A stretch of 64,000 nt of DNA from Cloeon dipterum (GCF_949628265.1 NC_088789.1:1860001-1924000); one strand, 5' to 3'; numbered from the stretch's first letter, positions 12,343-24,504 are shown. The notes: a model not told the origin generated them from the letters alone. A program made the numbers and translations.

Positions 12343-12378
12343 CATAAAAAGCGAAATCCATACTCAAGCTCAGTCAGT
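12343..12378 (+). promoter_or_regulatory. Orphan TATA/TCAGT core promoter
   Basis: CATAAAAAG starting at 12343 is followed about 28 bases on by TCAGTCAGT (12370-12378), the same layout as the called promoters but on the plus strand. The first downstream ATG (12440) opens only 11 codons, so any product would need splicing. It could drive the small ORF at 13.4 kb, or be a chance match. Confidence 0.3.
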
Positions 12379-13426
12379 TTTACGTTCAATAGAGCAAAGT
12401 TGTGTCTTGCTCTCGTTGTCAGAGCTCATTAAACTAACAATGATACATATTCCGATCCCGGAGGCACTTGTATAGTAATTACGCGCGCGCACAATGCAGG
12501 TGATTGTTGAGAAAGCAGTGAAGGAGTCGCACCGCTGGCGACATTCGCCATCACGCAGAATTTAAAAAATCCCGCAGGTCGTGGGAACAGCCGAAATTAT
12601 CCGCCTCGAAGGTGCTTTGTGAAGCGAGGCACGCACGACCCAAAACACCAGTGAAGACCTTGTCTCGCTCTTTCAATTGTGCATCCGAAACAATTTCAAC
12701 TAGGCAGGAAAATATGAAAATATGACACTCTAAACGCAGCGCTGAAAGTAAAAAAGTCCTCTTTTGCGGCTTTTTTCGCCACCGCAGGAGAAAACTCGAA
12801 GGCTTACAGACTTCTTGATTCCAGTCCATTCACCGATTTCGCGAGCACTCTCTGGTTTCGATTTTTTTTTAACAAACAAGTTGAGTAAATTTCACGCCGT
12901 ATATTCATTTAGATGCCGGTTGAACCTGACCTTCTTTCCTGAAGACTGGAAGAGGTTCCATGTTTGAGAGTCATGAGAATATTGGAGATCTGACCATCTG
13001 ACAGGTTTGGAAACTATCGTAGCTCTAGGGCTTGGCAAAACTAGTTTCGTAGTCATTTTATGGCAAGTTTAAATAGAGTTATTAAATAAAACCACCTAGT
13101 AAATTTAATAAATAATGCGAAAATATTATCACTGCCAGCAGTTGGTGCTTATTAAAAAACTAACTCTTATAAACACAATCAATTAATTAGTTTAAAAAAT
13201 AATACACTTTAGCTTATATTCAAAACAGCATTTAAAAATACTACTGCTTTCTATTGGCCTTTTACAACCGTTTTGCAACATTTAATATAATAATAAAAAT
13301 ATGAATAAACTAGAGCAATTTAAATAAGGAAATTTTTACGATGCTGTTTAGACTAACTGTCTTCACCAGGAATACAATTTCTTTTAATGATACCTGCGTC
13401 TCCACCTGTGAGACGGCGTGGAAGCT

Positions 13427-13609
13427 ATGATGCCGTTTTGGTTGGCTATAGTAATTGTTTTATTAGCAGAAATTGAACTTTCACTCTCTTACTTACTGAA
13501 TCGTAGGCAACCGGCGCGACACATAAGAGATGCAGGCTGCGGACCAAACCCTTTTCAGATTTCAGAAAAAGAGAAATTTTTTAAACACAATTGGTGTATT
13601 GGCATATAA
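13427..13609 (+). CDS. Candidate small secreted peptide (60 aa)
   Basis: Starts MMPFWLAIVIVLLAEIELSL, a textbook signal sequence, then a short basic mature part containing NRRQPARHIRD, CGPNPF and a second Cys four residues from the end (NWCIGI). An AATAAA follows at about 13774. There is no paralogue in the window, and codon use is AT-rich, unlike the neighbouring cuticle-type genes. In AT-rich DNA a hydrophobic ORF of this size can occur by chance, so it is offered as a candidate only. It may be transcribed from the orphan promoter at 12.34 kb. Function unknown; a two-Cys secreted peptide is all the sequence shows. Confidence 0.3.
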   Translation: MMPFWLAIVIVLLAEIELSLSYLLNRRQPARHIRDAGCGPNPFQISEKEKFFKHNWCIGI

Positions 13610-14508
13610 AATTAAAGACTAAAATTATTTCTCATGTAATCGCGGTAGGCAGCAGTTGTTTCTACGTCTTAGACCCTCATACAGAATACTTAAAAAATAT
13701 TTACAAAATTATATGCTGATTGTGAGCATTACAAACCACCAGTCGTTGGAAACATTAAAATTGAGCAATAGGGAATAAATTTGGCGTACCGACACAACTA
13801 TCTCTTTCAAAATGCGATGCTATATTATGTAAAGCTGTTTCAATGGGTGAAATTCTGCTTGTCACGAAACGAAAAATCTAGAAGGATTATTGTTTTGTCG
13901 TGTTGCTTGTCGATTTTGGAAAAGTGTAAATGCGAGTCTTTGTGTTCGTTTCAATTCTGAAGGAAGCCAAGTTTCCTCCCTCAAAAAAAAAAAATAAAAA
14001 ATAAAAAACAGGAATGATCTGTTGTTTTATTCGCATCATATTTTTTTGGAGATTTTAATTTAAAAAACAATTTTGTACGGCACTTAAAAATCTGCTAAAC
14101 TTTTTCTCGAATTTAAGACACCTTTGAGAATATTTCAAAGACTTTGGGTATCAAAAAGAAGTATTTTCTCTGAGATATGTCTTATCCTAAAAATAAATTG
14201 TATGCATCTTATTATATTTCTCTATAAATATAATTTATAGGACGTGTTTTTGTGGAAAAACAAATTAATTGAAAATAAAATCTATGTACAGTTATTCTGA
14301 AGAGGAATAAATCGACAGTATTTTGAGGTTCGCATAAAAAGAAAAGACGAGCAATTAATTCCGTAACAAATACATATATTATATCACTGTAACTGTTCAC
14401 ATTTATTTTACATAAATTACAAAATTAAATGCGATCGAAAATCAAGGCAGCGCTCCACAAAAAATTTTAAGTCTTTGAGTTCAGTTGGCATTTCTAGGAG
14501 TTCGTCGC

Positions 14509-15604
14509 TCACCACCAAGGATCGGCGGCGTAGGGCTTGGAGACAAGGAAGGGTTTGGGCACGAAGTAGGGGGTGGGCACTCCGTAGGGCACGGCCTTGG
14601 GGACAGGGACGGGGTAGGGGTCAGGGTAGGGCACGGCGTAGGGCTTGGCCACGTGCACCGGCACCTTGACGGGCACGTGCACCGGATAGGGCTTTTCGAC
14701 GGGCACGGCGTAGGGCTTCTCGACGGTGACGGGCACCTTCACGGGCACGTGGACAGGGTAGGGGCGAGGCACCTCGACGGGGTAGGGCGCGGCCACGGCG
14801 TACGGAACCTTCTTCTCCACGGTGTAGGGCACAGGGTGGGGCACGGGGTAGGGCACGTGGTTCGTCACCTCGACCGTGGTCGGCGGCAGGTGCTTGTCGA
14901 AGCCGAAGTACGGGTAGTCGCTTCCGTAGGACAGCGACGAGAACAGACCCCGCTTGTCGCGCTTGTCGTCAACGTCGGCGGCCAGGGCACAGCCCACCAA
15001 AAGGCAAACCTGAGACAATTAAAGTGGATTGAAACAGGGTGAAATTGACAATTATTTGAATGGTTGATCGATAAGCAATTTGTTTTAATCCAAATCGGAA
15101 CTTGCGCTAAGTACAAATTCATTTTTTTTTTCAAAATTTCTCCAACATTTTGAGCGCTTGACCACATTTTCTTGAGAGAAAACAGAAGATCTACCCAACA
15201 GCGTATGAAGCCTTTTTGTTGTGAATTAAAAAAGGATTTTAAGTAAGGAGACTCCTGGTAAGGAGACAGTGCTAACTTTGCAGCCACTTTTCTCAAAAAA
15301 TTATTTTAATTTAGGCTTCAAATGAATCCTAGGGAATGTCTTCGTGCATTCGCAACAACGACTCTCCAGGAATTTGTAGTAACAAATCATGTTTAAATAT
15401 TTTCCGTGTAAAATTTTTTAGAGTTTCGCATATAAAAAGAGCAATTTGATATTTTTATCTCAAAATCAGTGTTGTGAATCATAAAAGATTCGGTTTAGTT
15501 CAACCTTCAAATGTTTGAGCACAAAATTCACCATTAGAGAAGCTATCAAAGTTTAAAATTTGAAAATTCAAAGTGTAATTGGAACTCACCAGGAAGGTCT
15601 TCAT
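14509..15604 (-). CDS. PV-repeat secreted protein (171 aa)
   Basis: Exon 1 (15590-15604) encodes MKTFL with donor GTGAG. Exon 2 (14509-15009) begins VCLLVGCALAADVDD, completing the signal peptide. The sequence DKRDKRG follows at residues 20-26, with the putative cleavage after Arg25. A short SSLSYGSDYPYFGF segment leads to a Val/Pro domain of about 115 residues with units such as KPYPVHVPVKVPV, EKPYAVPV and VPYPVPHPV, ending near PKPFLVSKPYAADPWW. It has no Gly-rich block, so it is one of the simplest members. The 580-base phase-0 intron contains a dispersed repeat. A polyadenylation signal is at 14402-14407. Known analogues are PV-repeat insect cuticular proteins; the matrix role is inferred. 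Confidence 0.85.
15022..15375 (+). repeat. Dispersed repeat of about 350 bp, copy 1
   Basis: Lies in intron 1 of the 14.5 kb gene. It aligns along its length with 16440-16815 and with the reverse complement of 24505-24862: AAGTGGAT..ACAGGG at the start, ATTATTTGAAT, TTGACCACATTTTCTTG, TAAGGAGACAGT, and GGCTTCAA.TGAATCCTA near the end. No terminal inverted repeats or coding potential were seen, so the class is unknown. Confidence 0.75.
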
Positions 15605-15658
15605 GTTGTTTCTCTGCACACACAGTGGTTATGTCATGGTTATCTAATAGACGCTTTG

Positions 15659-15666
15659 TATTTATA
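15659..15666 (-). promoter_or_regulatory. TATA box of the 14.5 kb gene
   Basis: Minus-strand TATAAATA, 55-62 bases upstream of the start codon at 15604. Confidence 0.6.
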
Positions 15667-15669
15667 CTG

Positions 15670-18500
15670 TTGGCCTCCCCACCTTGGTTTCTCGCATGAA
15701 TATCGCTCATAGTTGGGTCGGCTCCCAAACAATCTTGTTGCAAATATGGAGAAATTCCCTCTCGACTTAAATACCCCACCTCTTCGCAGTAAAAATCGTA
15801 AAAATTATTTGCTACATAAATAAATAAATAAAATAACTACAAAATAGTTTTTGTCAATGATAACTGTCCCACGTGATAATTTACAAATTCATATTCATAC
15901 GACAAATTAAATTTTAAGGTTTTCCAAATACATAATTGAACCTAAAATTCTTGTCCTCAAATTTTTGCCCCAAAATTCAATTTGTCTAGAAATAATCTTC
16001 CTCCTTAAACGTGATTTGGACACTTGAACAGTATTTATTTGATTTTTTCCCAATTTCATCTGGAAAATAATTTTATGTTTATCTTTAATTATTTTGGAAA
16101 ATAATTAATTAACCAATATTGCTTTTTTTGCTGTGAAGCACTGAAATTTAATTTTCTGGCAGGGCCAAAATAAGGCTCCATCTATTTTTATTCTTAATTT
16201 TTCTTCTTAATGTGATAAAAAAATAAACTAGAAAATAAACACTTTCTATGAAGAGAAAATAAATTCCAACAGAAATTGAACAGCGAAATTTCACGAAAAA
16301 TGACGCGATGAACTCTCAGGGGAAATACATATTTAGCAATAACTGATTTTAAGTGGCACATCGCTCTACATTTATTTTAACCATTTAAAACATACATACA
16401 CTTGTTTCACATATGTACCTATTTGAAAAAATAATTACTTAAGTGGATCGATACAGGGCGATAATTGAAAATTATTTGAATTGTTGGATGCAATAAGCAG
16501 TTGATGGATAAAAAATTTGTTCTACAATTTGCCATAATCAGAAAATGGCAGTAAAAATTCAAATTTTCTCCAAAATTTCCTGCACTTGACCACATTTTCT
16601 TGGCAGATTTTGATTCCTCTCGTCGAGATCTGTCCAACAGCTATTTAAAGGAAACTCATTGTTGGAAAATAAAATAGGATTTCAAGTAAGGAGACAGTCC
16701 TCACCATTTGCAGATACTTTTCTAAAAAATTACACTGCTACTTAATCAATTTTGGCTTCAACTGAATCCTAACGAAAGAGTTCATGCATTGGCAACAAGC
16801 ATTTTCTAGTAAAAAAGAGCTACACCGCTAGCATCACTTCATAACTAATAAATGCGTGCACTATTTACGCTATGCGTGGTTAATTGTGTGTTGACAAAGA
16901 AATGCAATCTGCTGGAAACAATTCCAATTTCTCCGCTGCAAACTCTCATGATGCATGAATTTTTCAGCCTTCTGTGGTAACCGAGTAAGGGCCCAGGGAT
17001 AGTTTTACTACTCTCATTTTCGGCCCGCGGGCGTTCCGTGCTGCGTGCACGCTGTGTCCGCCGCGACGCAATAAATTTCTGCCCTGGCGACGCGGCATAC
17101 TGATCGAAAAAAGCAGTTTCATATTCTCCGCCGAGACGCAGAGTGCGAGTGCACGTGGTGGCGCGGATGACTCCGGGGCAGCACTTCCTGCAAATGCTGC
17201 AACTAGAAAATATTATGAAAATGCACACAGCAATTATCTCGCACTTGCATCACGCACCTGGACATTAATTCCGACAGGAACTTGAATTTATGATTCTCGC
17301 TGGACTTATAGAGCAATTAACAGGTTTTTATCAAGTTTTGGTTTTTTCTGCGTCTCAATTCTGTTGTTTACAACTCTATTTGCCCGGCAGCGCGTTGAGT
17401 CAGCAGGCAATTAGGAAAATTTTCGGCAATATCGGGTGTTCAACCGGTTGAAATAAAATAACTGCCTCTCCTTATTCTTGTCACTGCGCCGAAGTAGGAC
17501 ACCACCGCACAGGAGCCGTTTGACTAATTTATTGCGTGTGCACCAGACGACTTTCGTGCGCCTGGCCTATATTTTTTCAGCAACTAATTTCCGCAAATTA
17601 GTATCCTGTATGTTCCAGCAACAATCAATCAATCAATCAATGCCAATAAAATATATATTATTATAGAGTTTTATATGATGTTTATTGCGTCAGATTTGGA
17701 GTTTTCCGTAGAGAAAGGTATCCCAATTGCCCCATGAAACATTTTTTTATAGTCATCAATGCGCTGATTGATCTAATAATCCATGAAGATAAATTTGAGC
17801 AAAGCTTTAAATTTCAATCGTAAGTGGATTCCAATTGGTCTACACTGACAGTACAAAAATATTTCCAATCTATCAGCTGAAACCTGGAATGTTTTCAATT
17901 AGAAATTTTTATGTACAATATAACTCAACTTTCTTTCCAGCGTGCAAATTCAGCACGCCGAGAGCTATTCATGCTATATTAATATTTTAAAACTGTGATA
18001 ATCAGGCTAATAAGAATTGTAAACCAATCGACTCGTGTTTAAAACCGTCACGGCGGTGTTTAAGCAGTTTCGCAAAGGCTGTGGCACAATTTTAATCCCC
18101 TGCTTCATTGGCAACATGTGTTTATCAAAAATACGCGTGAATTAAAACAAACACCATATAAACAAGAAGATTGTTTGGACCGCGAAATTCCCAGCGGCGC
18201 GTGAGAAAGTGCGTACAAAGAGGGTTTGAGTTAATTGCGTGATAATGCGTTCGCCGTGAATGTGAAGTAAGTGATACAAATGTAGTTGGATATTTTCTCG
18301 CCATTCCTTGAGAATTATCGCAACCGCAGCATATTGTTTTGCATTATAGGGTCAAGGCCGAGGAATGAATACGTTTGACCGCAAACGCGCCAAAATGTTA
18401 ATTATAAGCAATAAAATATTTAAAAGATTTTGGTTATTGCCTACAATAAAATGCAAGGAGTTGCGTGACAAATAATTCAAACCATGTATTTCGTAAAAAT
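15670..18500. other. Intergenic DNA
   Basis: Holds repeat copy 2 at 16440-16815 and a short AATC tandem run near 17623-17641. No gene is supported. ORFs such as 16845-17228 on the minus strand lack convincing protein features. Confidence 0.45.
16440..16815 (+). repeat. Dispersed repeat of about 350 bp, copy 2
   Basis: Same orientation as copy 1, about 1.4 kb away and outside any gene, with the same landmark blocks. Copies 1 and 2 may come from a local duplication, but copy 3 at 24.5 kb is inverted and a 3' fragment lies at 61.6 kb, so it is dispersed. Confidence 0.75.
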
Positions 18501-18821
18501 CAGTTTATTTGCGAAAATCTCAACACTCTATGGCAGCGATACCATTTTGCTAAAACACAAAAGGCAATCGTGAAAGTACTGAAATCATCGGGGTAACAGT
18601 TCCACCGTTGGTCTCTCACACTTATTGAAATAATATGACAATGCAGCTGAGCGGGAAAAGCGCCGATTATGCAACCGACAGATCCGACTTTCGTAAAATC
18701 GATAAAAAGATAATATCAAACAGAGTGACAAGTAAAAAACCGACCAGAATTTCGTGACTACTAAACAAAGTCGATTCAAAATGATTGGCACGTAAATGGA
18801 GCAGCCTCTTGAATAATATTT

Positions 18822-19528
18822 TTACTTCAGAGACAATTCCTCGGGCGCCAGGGAGATGTCCAGGGGTTCGCTGTGCACAGGCACGGGGTAGTCCTTGATG
18901 TAGGGCACGGGGATGTCCTTGGTCACGGGCACGTGGTACGGGGCGTCGACGGGCACCGGCACCGGCTTGTCGACGTACACGTTGTAGGGCTTGATCACCT
19001 TCACGGGGTAGGGCGCGTCGACGTAGACGGGCACCTTCTTCTTCACCAGCACGGGCACCGGCTTGTCGACGGCGACGGCGAACGGCTTGATCACAGGCAC
19101 GGCGTGCTTCTTGTGGATGGTCAGCGTGGGAGGGTGGAAGTGCTCGGCGAGCAGGGCGAACGGCGACGAGTAGGGCGAGAAGTGGCCGAGGGCGGCTTTC
19201 TTCAGCAGCAGGCTCCTCGCGATGCTGGGGTACAGGCCGGGGTAGAATCCGGGGTGCAGACTAAGTCCGGAGTAGAAGCCTGGCGATGGCATGCTGCTCA
19301 CGGCAGCCAGGGCCGCTAAGAGAGGCTGCAGGGAAAATTAAAATTAGATTAAAAACCATAAAATAGGCTTTTTGTATTTTTTACTCTCTGTAAATTTAAA
19401 AAACAGCCATTCAATATAATTTAAATCGTTTTTGTCCTTGGTTTTAAATGTTTTTAATAAATAAATTAAATTAAAATCTATATCTCAGAGATTGGAAAAT
19501 GCACTTCACTTACAAGCAATAGTTTCAT
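18822..19528 (-). CDS. PV-repeat secreted protein without Gly block or KRG site (172 aa)
   Basis: Exon 1 (19514-19528) encodes MKLLL with donor GTAAGT. Exon 2 (18822-19325), after a 188-base phase-0 intron, continues PLLAALAAVSSMPSP, giving a signal peptide. The mature N-terminal part is Leu/Pro/Phe-rich (FYSGLSLHPGFYPGLYPSIA). The lead-in LTIHKKHAVPV precedes a domain of about 90 residues with units such as DKPVPVLVKKKVPVYV, DAPYPVKV and KDYPVPV, and the tail is acidic (SLAPEELSLK). Unlike most relatives it has no KRG motif and no Gly repeats, and its PV units carry many Lys and Asp. A TATA/initiator pair lies upstream; a polyadenylation signal (18504-18509) is about 310 bases past the stop. 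Confidence 0.82.
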
Positions 19529-19545
19529 GCTGCTCTATCGGATAG

Positions 19546-19582
19546 ACTGATGCATTTTCTAGATATACAAGGGTAATTTATA
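19546..19582 (-). promoter_or_regulatory. TATA box and TCAGT initiator of the 18.8 kb gene
   Basis: Minus-strand TATAAATT at 19582-19575 and TCAGT at 19550-19546, about 32 bases apart, with the start codon at 19528. Confidence 0.65.
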
Positions 19583-20299
19583 GGCGCACATGCAGTTCCC
19601 CTGCTTTTTTCGCGCGAATCTCGCACTTTCTCCGCAGGTCGGCGCATTGCACCTAAGACGCGGTGCAACTTGAGATCGCTACGCAGTGAAACCGAACTGA
19701 CCACTCCATGAACAAACCCTTTTTTGAATTACAGGCAGAAACGTAGAGAGTGTGCCGCTGCGGCGTTTTCTTCTCTTTGCAGATTTGTAAATAAAATCCT
19801 GTTTCGTTTAGATCGTCACTTTCATGCGATGAACGTGAGAGAAAATGCAAATTTCGTCCGGAAAAAAGAGAGCTTACACTTGTTTCCGGAATTGCGTCGT
19901 CAAACTTTTCTCAGCGTGACTTGTGTCCATTTGTACGTGAAGCGTAGGTCAGTGCCGCATGCAGGAAGCCGAAAAGACAATGATGCTCGCTGACCGTTCC
20001 GAGAATCGTCACTGCTTTCACTGGCAGTGAGAATCCCATCGGCTCGCACGTGTGGGAAGCCGGCAAATGCGCGTCTTTTATTACGAAAGATGGACACCTG
20101 CACGGTAATTTTATGCAACTGCATCTCACTTTTGATTCGGAGAAAATAACATTCCGCAGCTAGAACTCATAACTCGTTTTATTGTAAACAATCACAGCAT
20201 TAAATATTCTTATCATACACATCATAGAAATGTTTGAAAATTAGATTTAATTCTCATTGAAGAATAATTAGGGACTTGAGTATGCTGGCACACGACTCG

Positions 20300-21670
20300 T
20301 TACTTCTTTCCGTGGTTGACGGGCTTGCCTAATTCTTGGTTTTGGTAGCTGTACGACCCACTGACGGAGTATGCATTTGCCTCCGAGTGCTGCGGGTGGC
20401 TTACTATCGTCTGCGCCTGAGGGTGATGATGAGCGGCCAGGATTTGGGTCATTTGCGACTGAGGCACGGCTCTAGATACAACTTGTGACTGCAACAATTA
20501 AAATTAAAAATTATGCCTTTTTATATGCACGCTGATTTAAAAACAAATCCACAAATTTTTAGGATATTGTATTTTTTAAAGACTCTTTGACGAAGTTTCT
20601 GAGCTCACCAATCGATTTTTGAGGGTCGAATTAGCTAAAGTGGATATTTTTTCCGACCAAATCGTCCAGCGCGATGTGCGAATTTTTAAGCATACTTGCA
20701 GAGAGGCCGCCTGTACGAATGACTTCTTTGTCACATCCAGCCAGCTATGACGCATGCGCGCTTCTCGCATTCATATTGTTTTGGCGGAAAAACAGTTCGC
20801 AGGTCGCGCTGGACTTTTTGGTCGGAAAAAAATATCCACTTCACTTAAATCGACCCTCAAGAATCGATTAGTGTGCTCAGAAACTTAATAAAAGACGGTC
20901 TTTAAATTTCCCAATGAATATTGATCAGCCCTGAAAACGCACCTGAGGCTGTTGCACCTGAGCAAATGCCTGCTGAGGCTGCAGCATCAAGAACATGGGA
21001 CTCTGTTGAGGATTCTGCGCCAGGGACTGCATGAGGGCAGGGTTGATCAGCACCAGCTGGGCCACCGGCTGCTGTCCTCCCTGGAAGAAGGGGGCGTACG
21101 AAGAAGCACCCTGTCCGTAGAACTGTCTGGCGGCCCTGCTGTAGTCGAAGTAGGCAGGCTGCACAGCCGGTTGCCTCCTGAAGGCCGGCAGTCTCCTGAA
21201 GGGCAACCGAGACGGAAAGGCGGGGGCGTACGCACGCTGGGGTTGGTAAAAGGGAGCGTAGCCTGCGCCAGCGTAACCTGCGGTGGCGTAGGGGTAGTTT
21301 TGGAAAGCTCCCGCTGCAGGTGAGAGGAGTGCCTGCGCCCCGCCTGACATCGACTGGTGCGCCAGCGAAGTCAGAAACAACAGGGTGGGTTGCAGAAACG
21401 CCTGCTGCTCGGTCACGAAACGAAATTTTAAATTAGGGGAGTAGCGAGGGAAATCAAAATTGCATCAAAATAATTTAAATTTAACACGAAATGTTTCTTT
21501 GATGGCTATAATTTTAACTTTTTTTTACAAAAATATCTCAACGTTAGGTGCAGAGCTTTTTTAAATCAAATTAATCAAGCTAAAATTTAATCTTTCAGGT
21601 ATTAAGGTAATTTTAAGAAATATGAATGAAATTATTTTAAATTGTTTAACAAATTTTTCCTCCTTACCAT
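20300..21670 (-). CDS. Secreted Gln/Ala/Tyr-rich protein, three exons (about 216 aa)
   Basis: The first coding exon appears to be just the ATG (21668-21670) followed directly by the donor GTAAGGA. Exon 2 (20943-21401) begins AFLQPTLLFLTSLAHQS, which with that Met makes a signal peptide. Two CAG acceptors in a row (NAGNAG) make one extra Gln possible. The mature part is rich in Ala, Tyr, Gln and Pro (QNYPYATAGYAGAGYAPF, RLPFRRLPAFRRQPA). Exon 3 (20300-20488) adds SQVVSRAVPQSQ, His-rich and SYSYQNQ segments, ending NHGKK. It has no PV repeats or KRG site. Intron 2 (454 bases) is mostly a fold-back MITE. Polyadenylation signal at 20178-20183. Function unknown; probably extracellular. Confidence 0.68.
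20576..20905. mobile_element. TTAA-flanked fold-back MITE, copy 2 (inside an intron)
   Basis: Bounded by TTAA at 20576-20579 and 20902-20905, with ends TTAAAGACTCTTTG and, inverted, TTAAAGACCGTCTTT. Long arms carry CACCAATCGATT, GAGGGTCGAATTA and TTTTTTCCGACCAA. TTAA target sites are typical of piggyBac-type elements, but the end sequence gives no firm family, and there is no transposase. Confidence 0.82.
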
Positions 21671-21781
21671 TTTGTCAGATCCTCAAAGATTAATTCAGGA
21701 GCACAAAATCACACTGGGCCAGCTATCCTCTCTTGATCAATGTCGGAGCTGAGATGAGTCCGAAGATGCTACTGACCCTGT

Positions 21782-21789
21782 CTTTTATA
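21782..21789 (-). promoter_or_regulatory. TATA box of the 20.3-21.7 kb gene
   Basis: Minus-strand TATAAAAG, 112 bases upstream of the ATG-only first coding exon, giving an unusually long leader for this window. Confidence 0.55.
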
Positions 21790-21794
21790 CCGTG

Positions 21795-22235
21795 GCCTTG
21801 CTCTTGACATTCGCGCCGAATCGGTGCATCCTCTCTCTCCACGCAGATGTTTTGTTGATTTTTGTCTGTCGCCGGTGAGTACACTTTCTCCGCTGCTGCG
21901 CGTCGGAACCAAAAGAACCTTATTTGAGCTATAACGCCGGCTTAACGGAAAGGCAATCGCGCGCCTAGCTCTACAAAGAAAGTGAAAAACTAGTCGCGAC
22001 AACAAGAAATGCATCGCGTCCGTGCGTAAATACACGCAGCTGATAGATTTCGATTTAATTTGTTGTGGAACTGGCTCTGAAAAATGCGTGCAGTGAAATT
22101 TTTGCTTCGTGCAAAGGGAAATCACGCGCAACTAGAGTAAATATATTTCACTTTTCTTTAATGGCAGATAGTTGCTCGCTTGCATCACGGTTGGTTTGTT
22201 TTCAATTGAGGGACGGAATGTTTTTTTATATAAAA
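21795..22235. other. Intergenic DNA
   Basis: No gene or repeat recognised between the promoter of the 20.3-21.7 kb gene and the polyadenylation signal of the next gene. Confidence 0.4.
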
Positions 22236-22551
22236 ATATTTTATTCCTATCATCTGTATCAAGTACATGGTATGGCAGGTGGTCATTTTATACAGTTGGT
22301 GAACAGGTCATGGATTGCAATAATTAATTAATTGCGGATCCAAAAAAATTACAGATGCGTGGAGACTCGCAACAACTCTCACAACTCCAGTCGGGCGGTT
22401 TGTGCAAAAATTTTGCCTACATGGCTGCAGTTACATAGTAGATATTTACAAAAGAGCAGCGCAAGTACTGCGGAAAAATGTATCTCTTTGGGCCTATCAG
22501 ACAGTCTTGTTCGAAAAAAGATGAAGAATTAGAAGAAAATCTGGAAACTGC

Positions 22552-23223
22552 TCAAAGGGCCTTGAGTCCATGGGCGGTGGGCACGAAGGCGGCGGTGACG
22601 TCGGTGTGCGTGCTGATGGACACGGCCTCCGTGTGGACGGGCACGGCGCGGGGCACCTCGACGGGCACGTGGTTGGGCACCTCGAGGGCCACCGGCCTGG
22701 GCACGGGGTAGGGGACAGCCCTGGGCACCTCGACGGCCACCGGCTTGTGCACCTTGACGTACACGGGACGCGGCACCGGGATGCGCACGTGCTCGATCAC
22801 CTTGACGGGCACAGCACGGGGGATGGGCACAAACACGGGGTGCGGCACCTTCACCGGGTACGCCGAGTGGATGGTGCGCACGCTGTAAGGGTGGAATCCG
22901 CGACGGATCCTTCCACCAGCGGCGACGGCCACCAGAGCCACGAGGGCGACGAGAACCTGCAAGAAAAAATTGAATGGAATTTATCAATAAGATTGTTGAT
23001 TATGTAATTCAACACAATTAGCGATTTTGAACTCATGAAAACAATTTTCTGAAATTTTAAAAACTAATTTTGAATTTTAATTATGTAATAGGAAAGAGCG
23101 GAGTGATTACAAAAAATATTTATGATTCTCAGAAGAATTTAATCAATTTAAAAAAGCTTTATTTACGATTTGAAATATGTGAAAGTTGCAAAAAGCGGAG
23201 CTTGAGTTTACCTGGGACTTCAT
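22552..23223 (-). CDS. PV-repeat secreted protein with RIRRG site (138 aa)
   Basis: Exon 1 (23212-23223) encodes MKSQ and exon 2 (22552-22956) continues VLVALVALVAVAAGG, a strong signal peptide; the intron is phase 0. RIRRG at residues 20-24 fits a furin-type RxRR site and sits where relatives have [DE]KRG. The lead-in YSVRTIHSAYPV opens a compact PV domain of about 80 residues with units such as PHPVFVPIPRAVPV, PRPVYVKVHKPVAV and VPRAVPYPVPRPV. The C-terminal 25 residues are Thr/Ser/Val-rich without PV units. There is no Gly block. TTTATT at 22240-22245 supplies a polyadenylation signal about 307 bases past the stop. Its Arg-Pro-Val units resemble the 26-31 kb genes more than the Lys-Pro-Tyr members. 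Confidence 0.83.
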
Positions 23224-23291
23224 GACTGGAGTGTGTGTTGTGTGAGGGACGGAGGTTGTGCACGCACTTGCACCTACCGAGGGGACTAATA

Positions 23292-23299
23292 TTTATATA
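23292..23299 (-). promoter_or_regulatory. TATA box of the 22.6 kb gene
   Basis: Minus-strand TATATAAA, 69-76 bases upstream of the start codon at 23223. Confidence 0.6.
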
Positions 23300-23304
23300 A
23301 AGGT

Positions 23305-24500
23305 GCGCGGCGGCTCTTTTCGTCCCTGTCCGACACTTTCCCCACCACCTTTGAACGCTGTATTAAGTCTCTCTGCCCTTTTCCAGACGCTCAATCTTGC
23401 TTTCCTGTTGTGAGTCGCGCGCGCAATGCAGTCATATCCGTTTTCGATAATCATTGATGCGATCACAGATTCCTTTGCATTAAGCTGCTGTCCAAGTTCA
23501 GAACGCTGCAAAATTAAAAATCTAAAAATCATTCTAGGATAAAAATAAATGGTTTAAAAGAATGTCTTGTTCATTCTCAAAAGTTCATTTTTTTGTTCAT
23601 TCTCAAAAGTGCGACTTTTCCGGCAACCAAGTTAGCTAAGACCCTGATGTCCTAGACAAAAAAGCCGAAGAGAGCCCATTGATAATTTTACTTTATTATT
23701 TTATAAGTATAAATATATGGAAAAATAATTTTGAGGTTTGATATTTATTTACTCTCCATTAAAAAATAAAAATGTAGGGAAAAACCTTGAAATAAATGAA
23801 TTTTTATATTGTTTTCAATAGATTCAACTTAATTTAATCCTTAAGTCAAATTTGAAAGTGACAAATAATGTTTGTTTGCATTCTCACAATCAGTCATTCA
23901 TTCAGTTTTGAATTGATTTACAGAGCTGAATCTTGTTTTGCCACCTGTACATTGTAATTGAAAAATCACTTTCATTGCTGTGAGACGTCCATAAACCCAG
24001 TTTAAATATGCAAATGCAATTACCGAGGACATACAATACAAATTACGAATGTCTCATCACGACTTGTATTTTGTAATTCGTAATTACGCAGTATATTCTT
24101 CTCACGTGTGCGATTTAAGATATATGTGTATTGCCTCTCCGTATTGCGCAATGTTCGCCCGAGAAAGTGCATAATAATTATTGCAGCTGTATGCACTTAC
24201 TAAATGATGCTGAACGATCAACATGCATGCAAGTTCAAAAACAAGGTCGCACACCTATCTCGCGATTCAACTTGTCAGTGCTATGCACTTTTACTTTTCA
24301 CATCTATCCGCGCAGACTGGTTTTTGCATTTGGCGACTGGAGGAAAGTTATGAATTTCTGATTTCCATCCTGCACTGCTTTTAAGCTATGCATGCTAATT
24401 AGCAATTTTCCATATCAGTGCCCTCTAGCTGTTGTATACATATGTTTTACTGAGATAGTCACAGTGCTCAATATGTTATATAATATAGGCAGAAGTAACT
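23305..24500. other. Intergenic DNA
   Basis: AT-rich; no gene, RNA or repeat recognised. Confidence 0.4.
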
Positions 24501-24504
24501 ACTG

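Larger units (their letters stand above)
11870..14400. other. Intergenic DNA with weak signals
   Basis: Mostly AT-rich. Two things stand out and are listed separately: a plus-strand TATA/initiator pair at 12343-12378 and a small signal-peptide ORF at 13427-13609. Nothing else can be supported. Confidence 0.4.
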
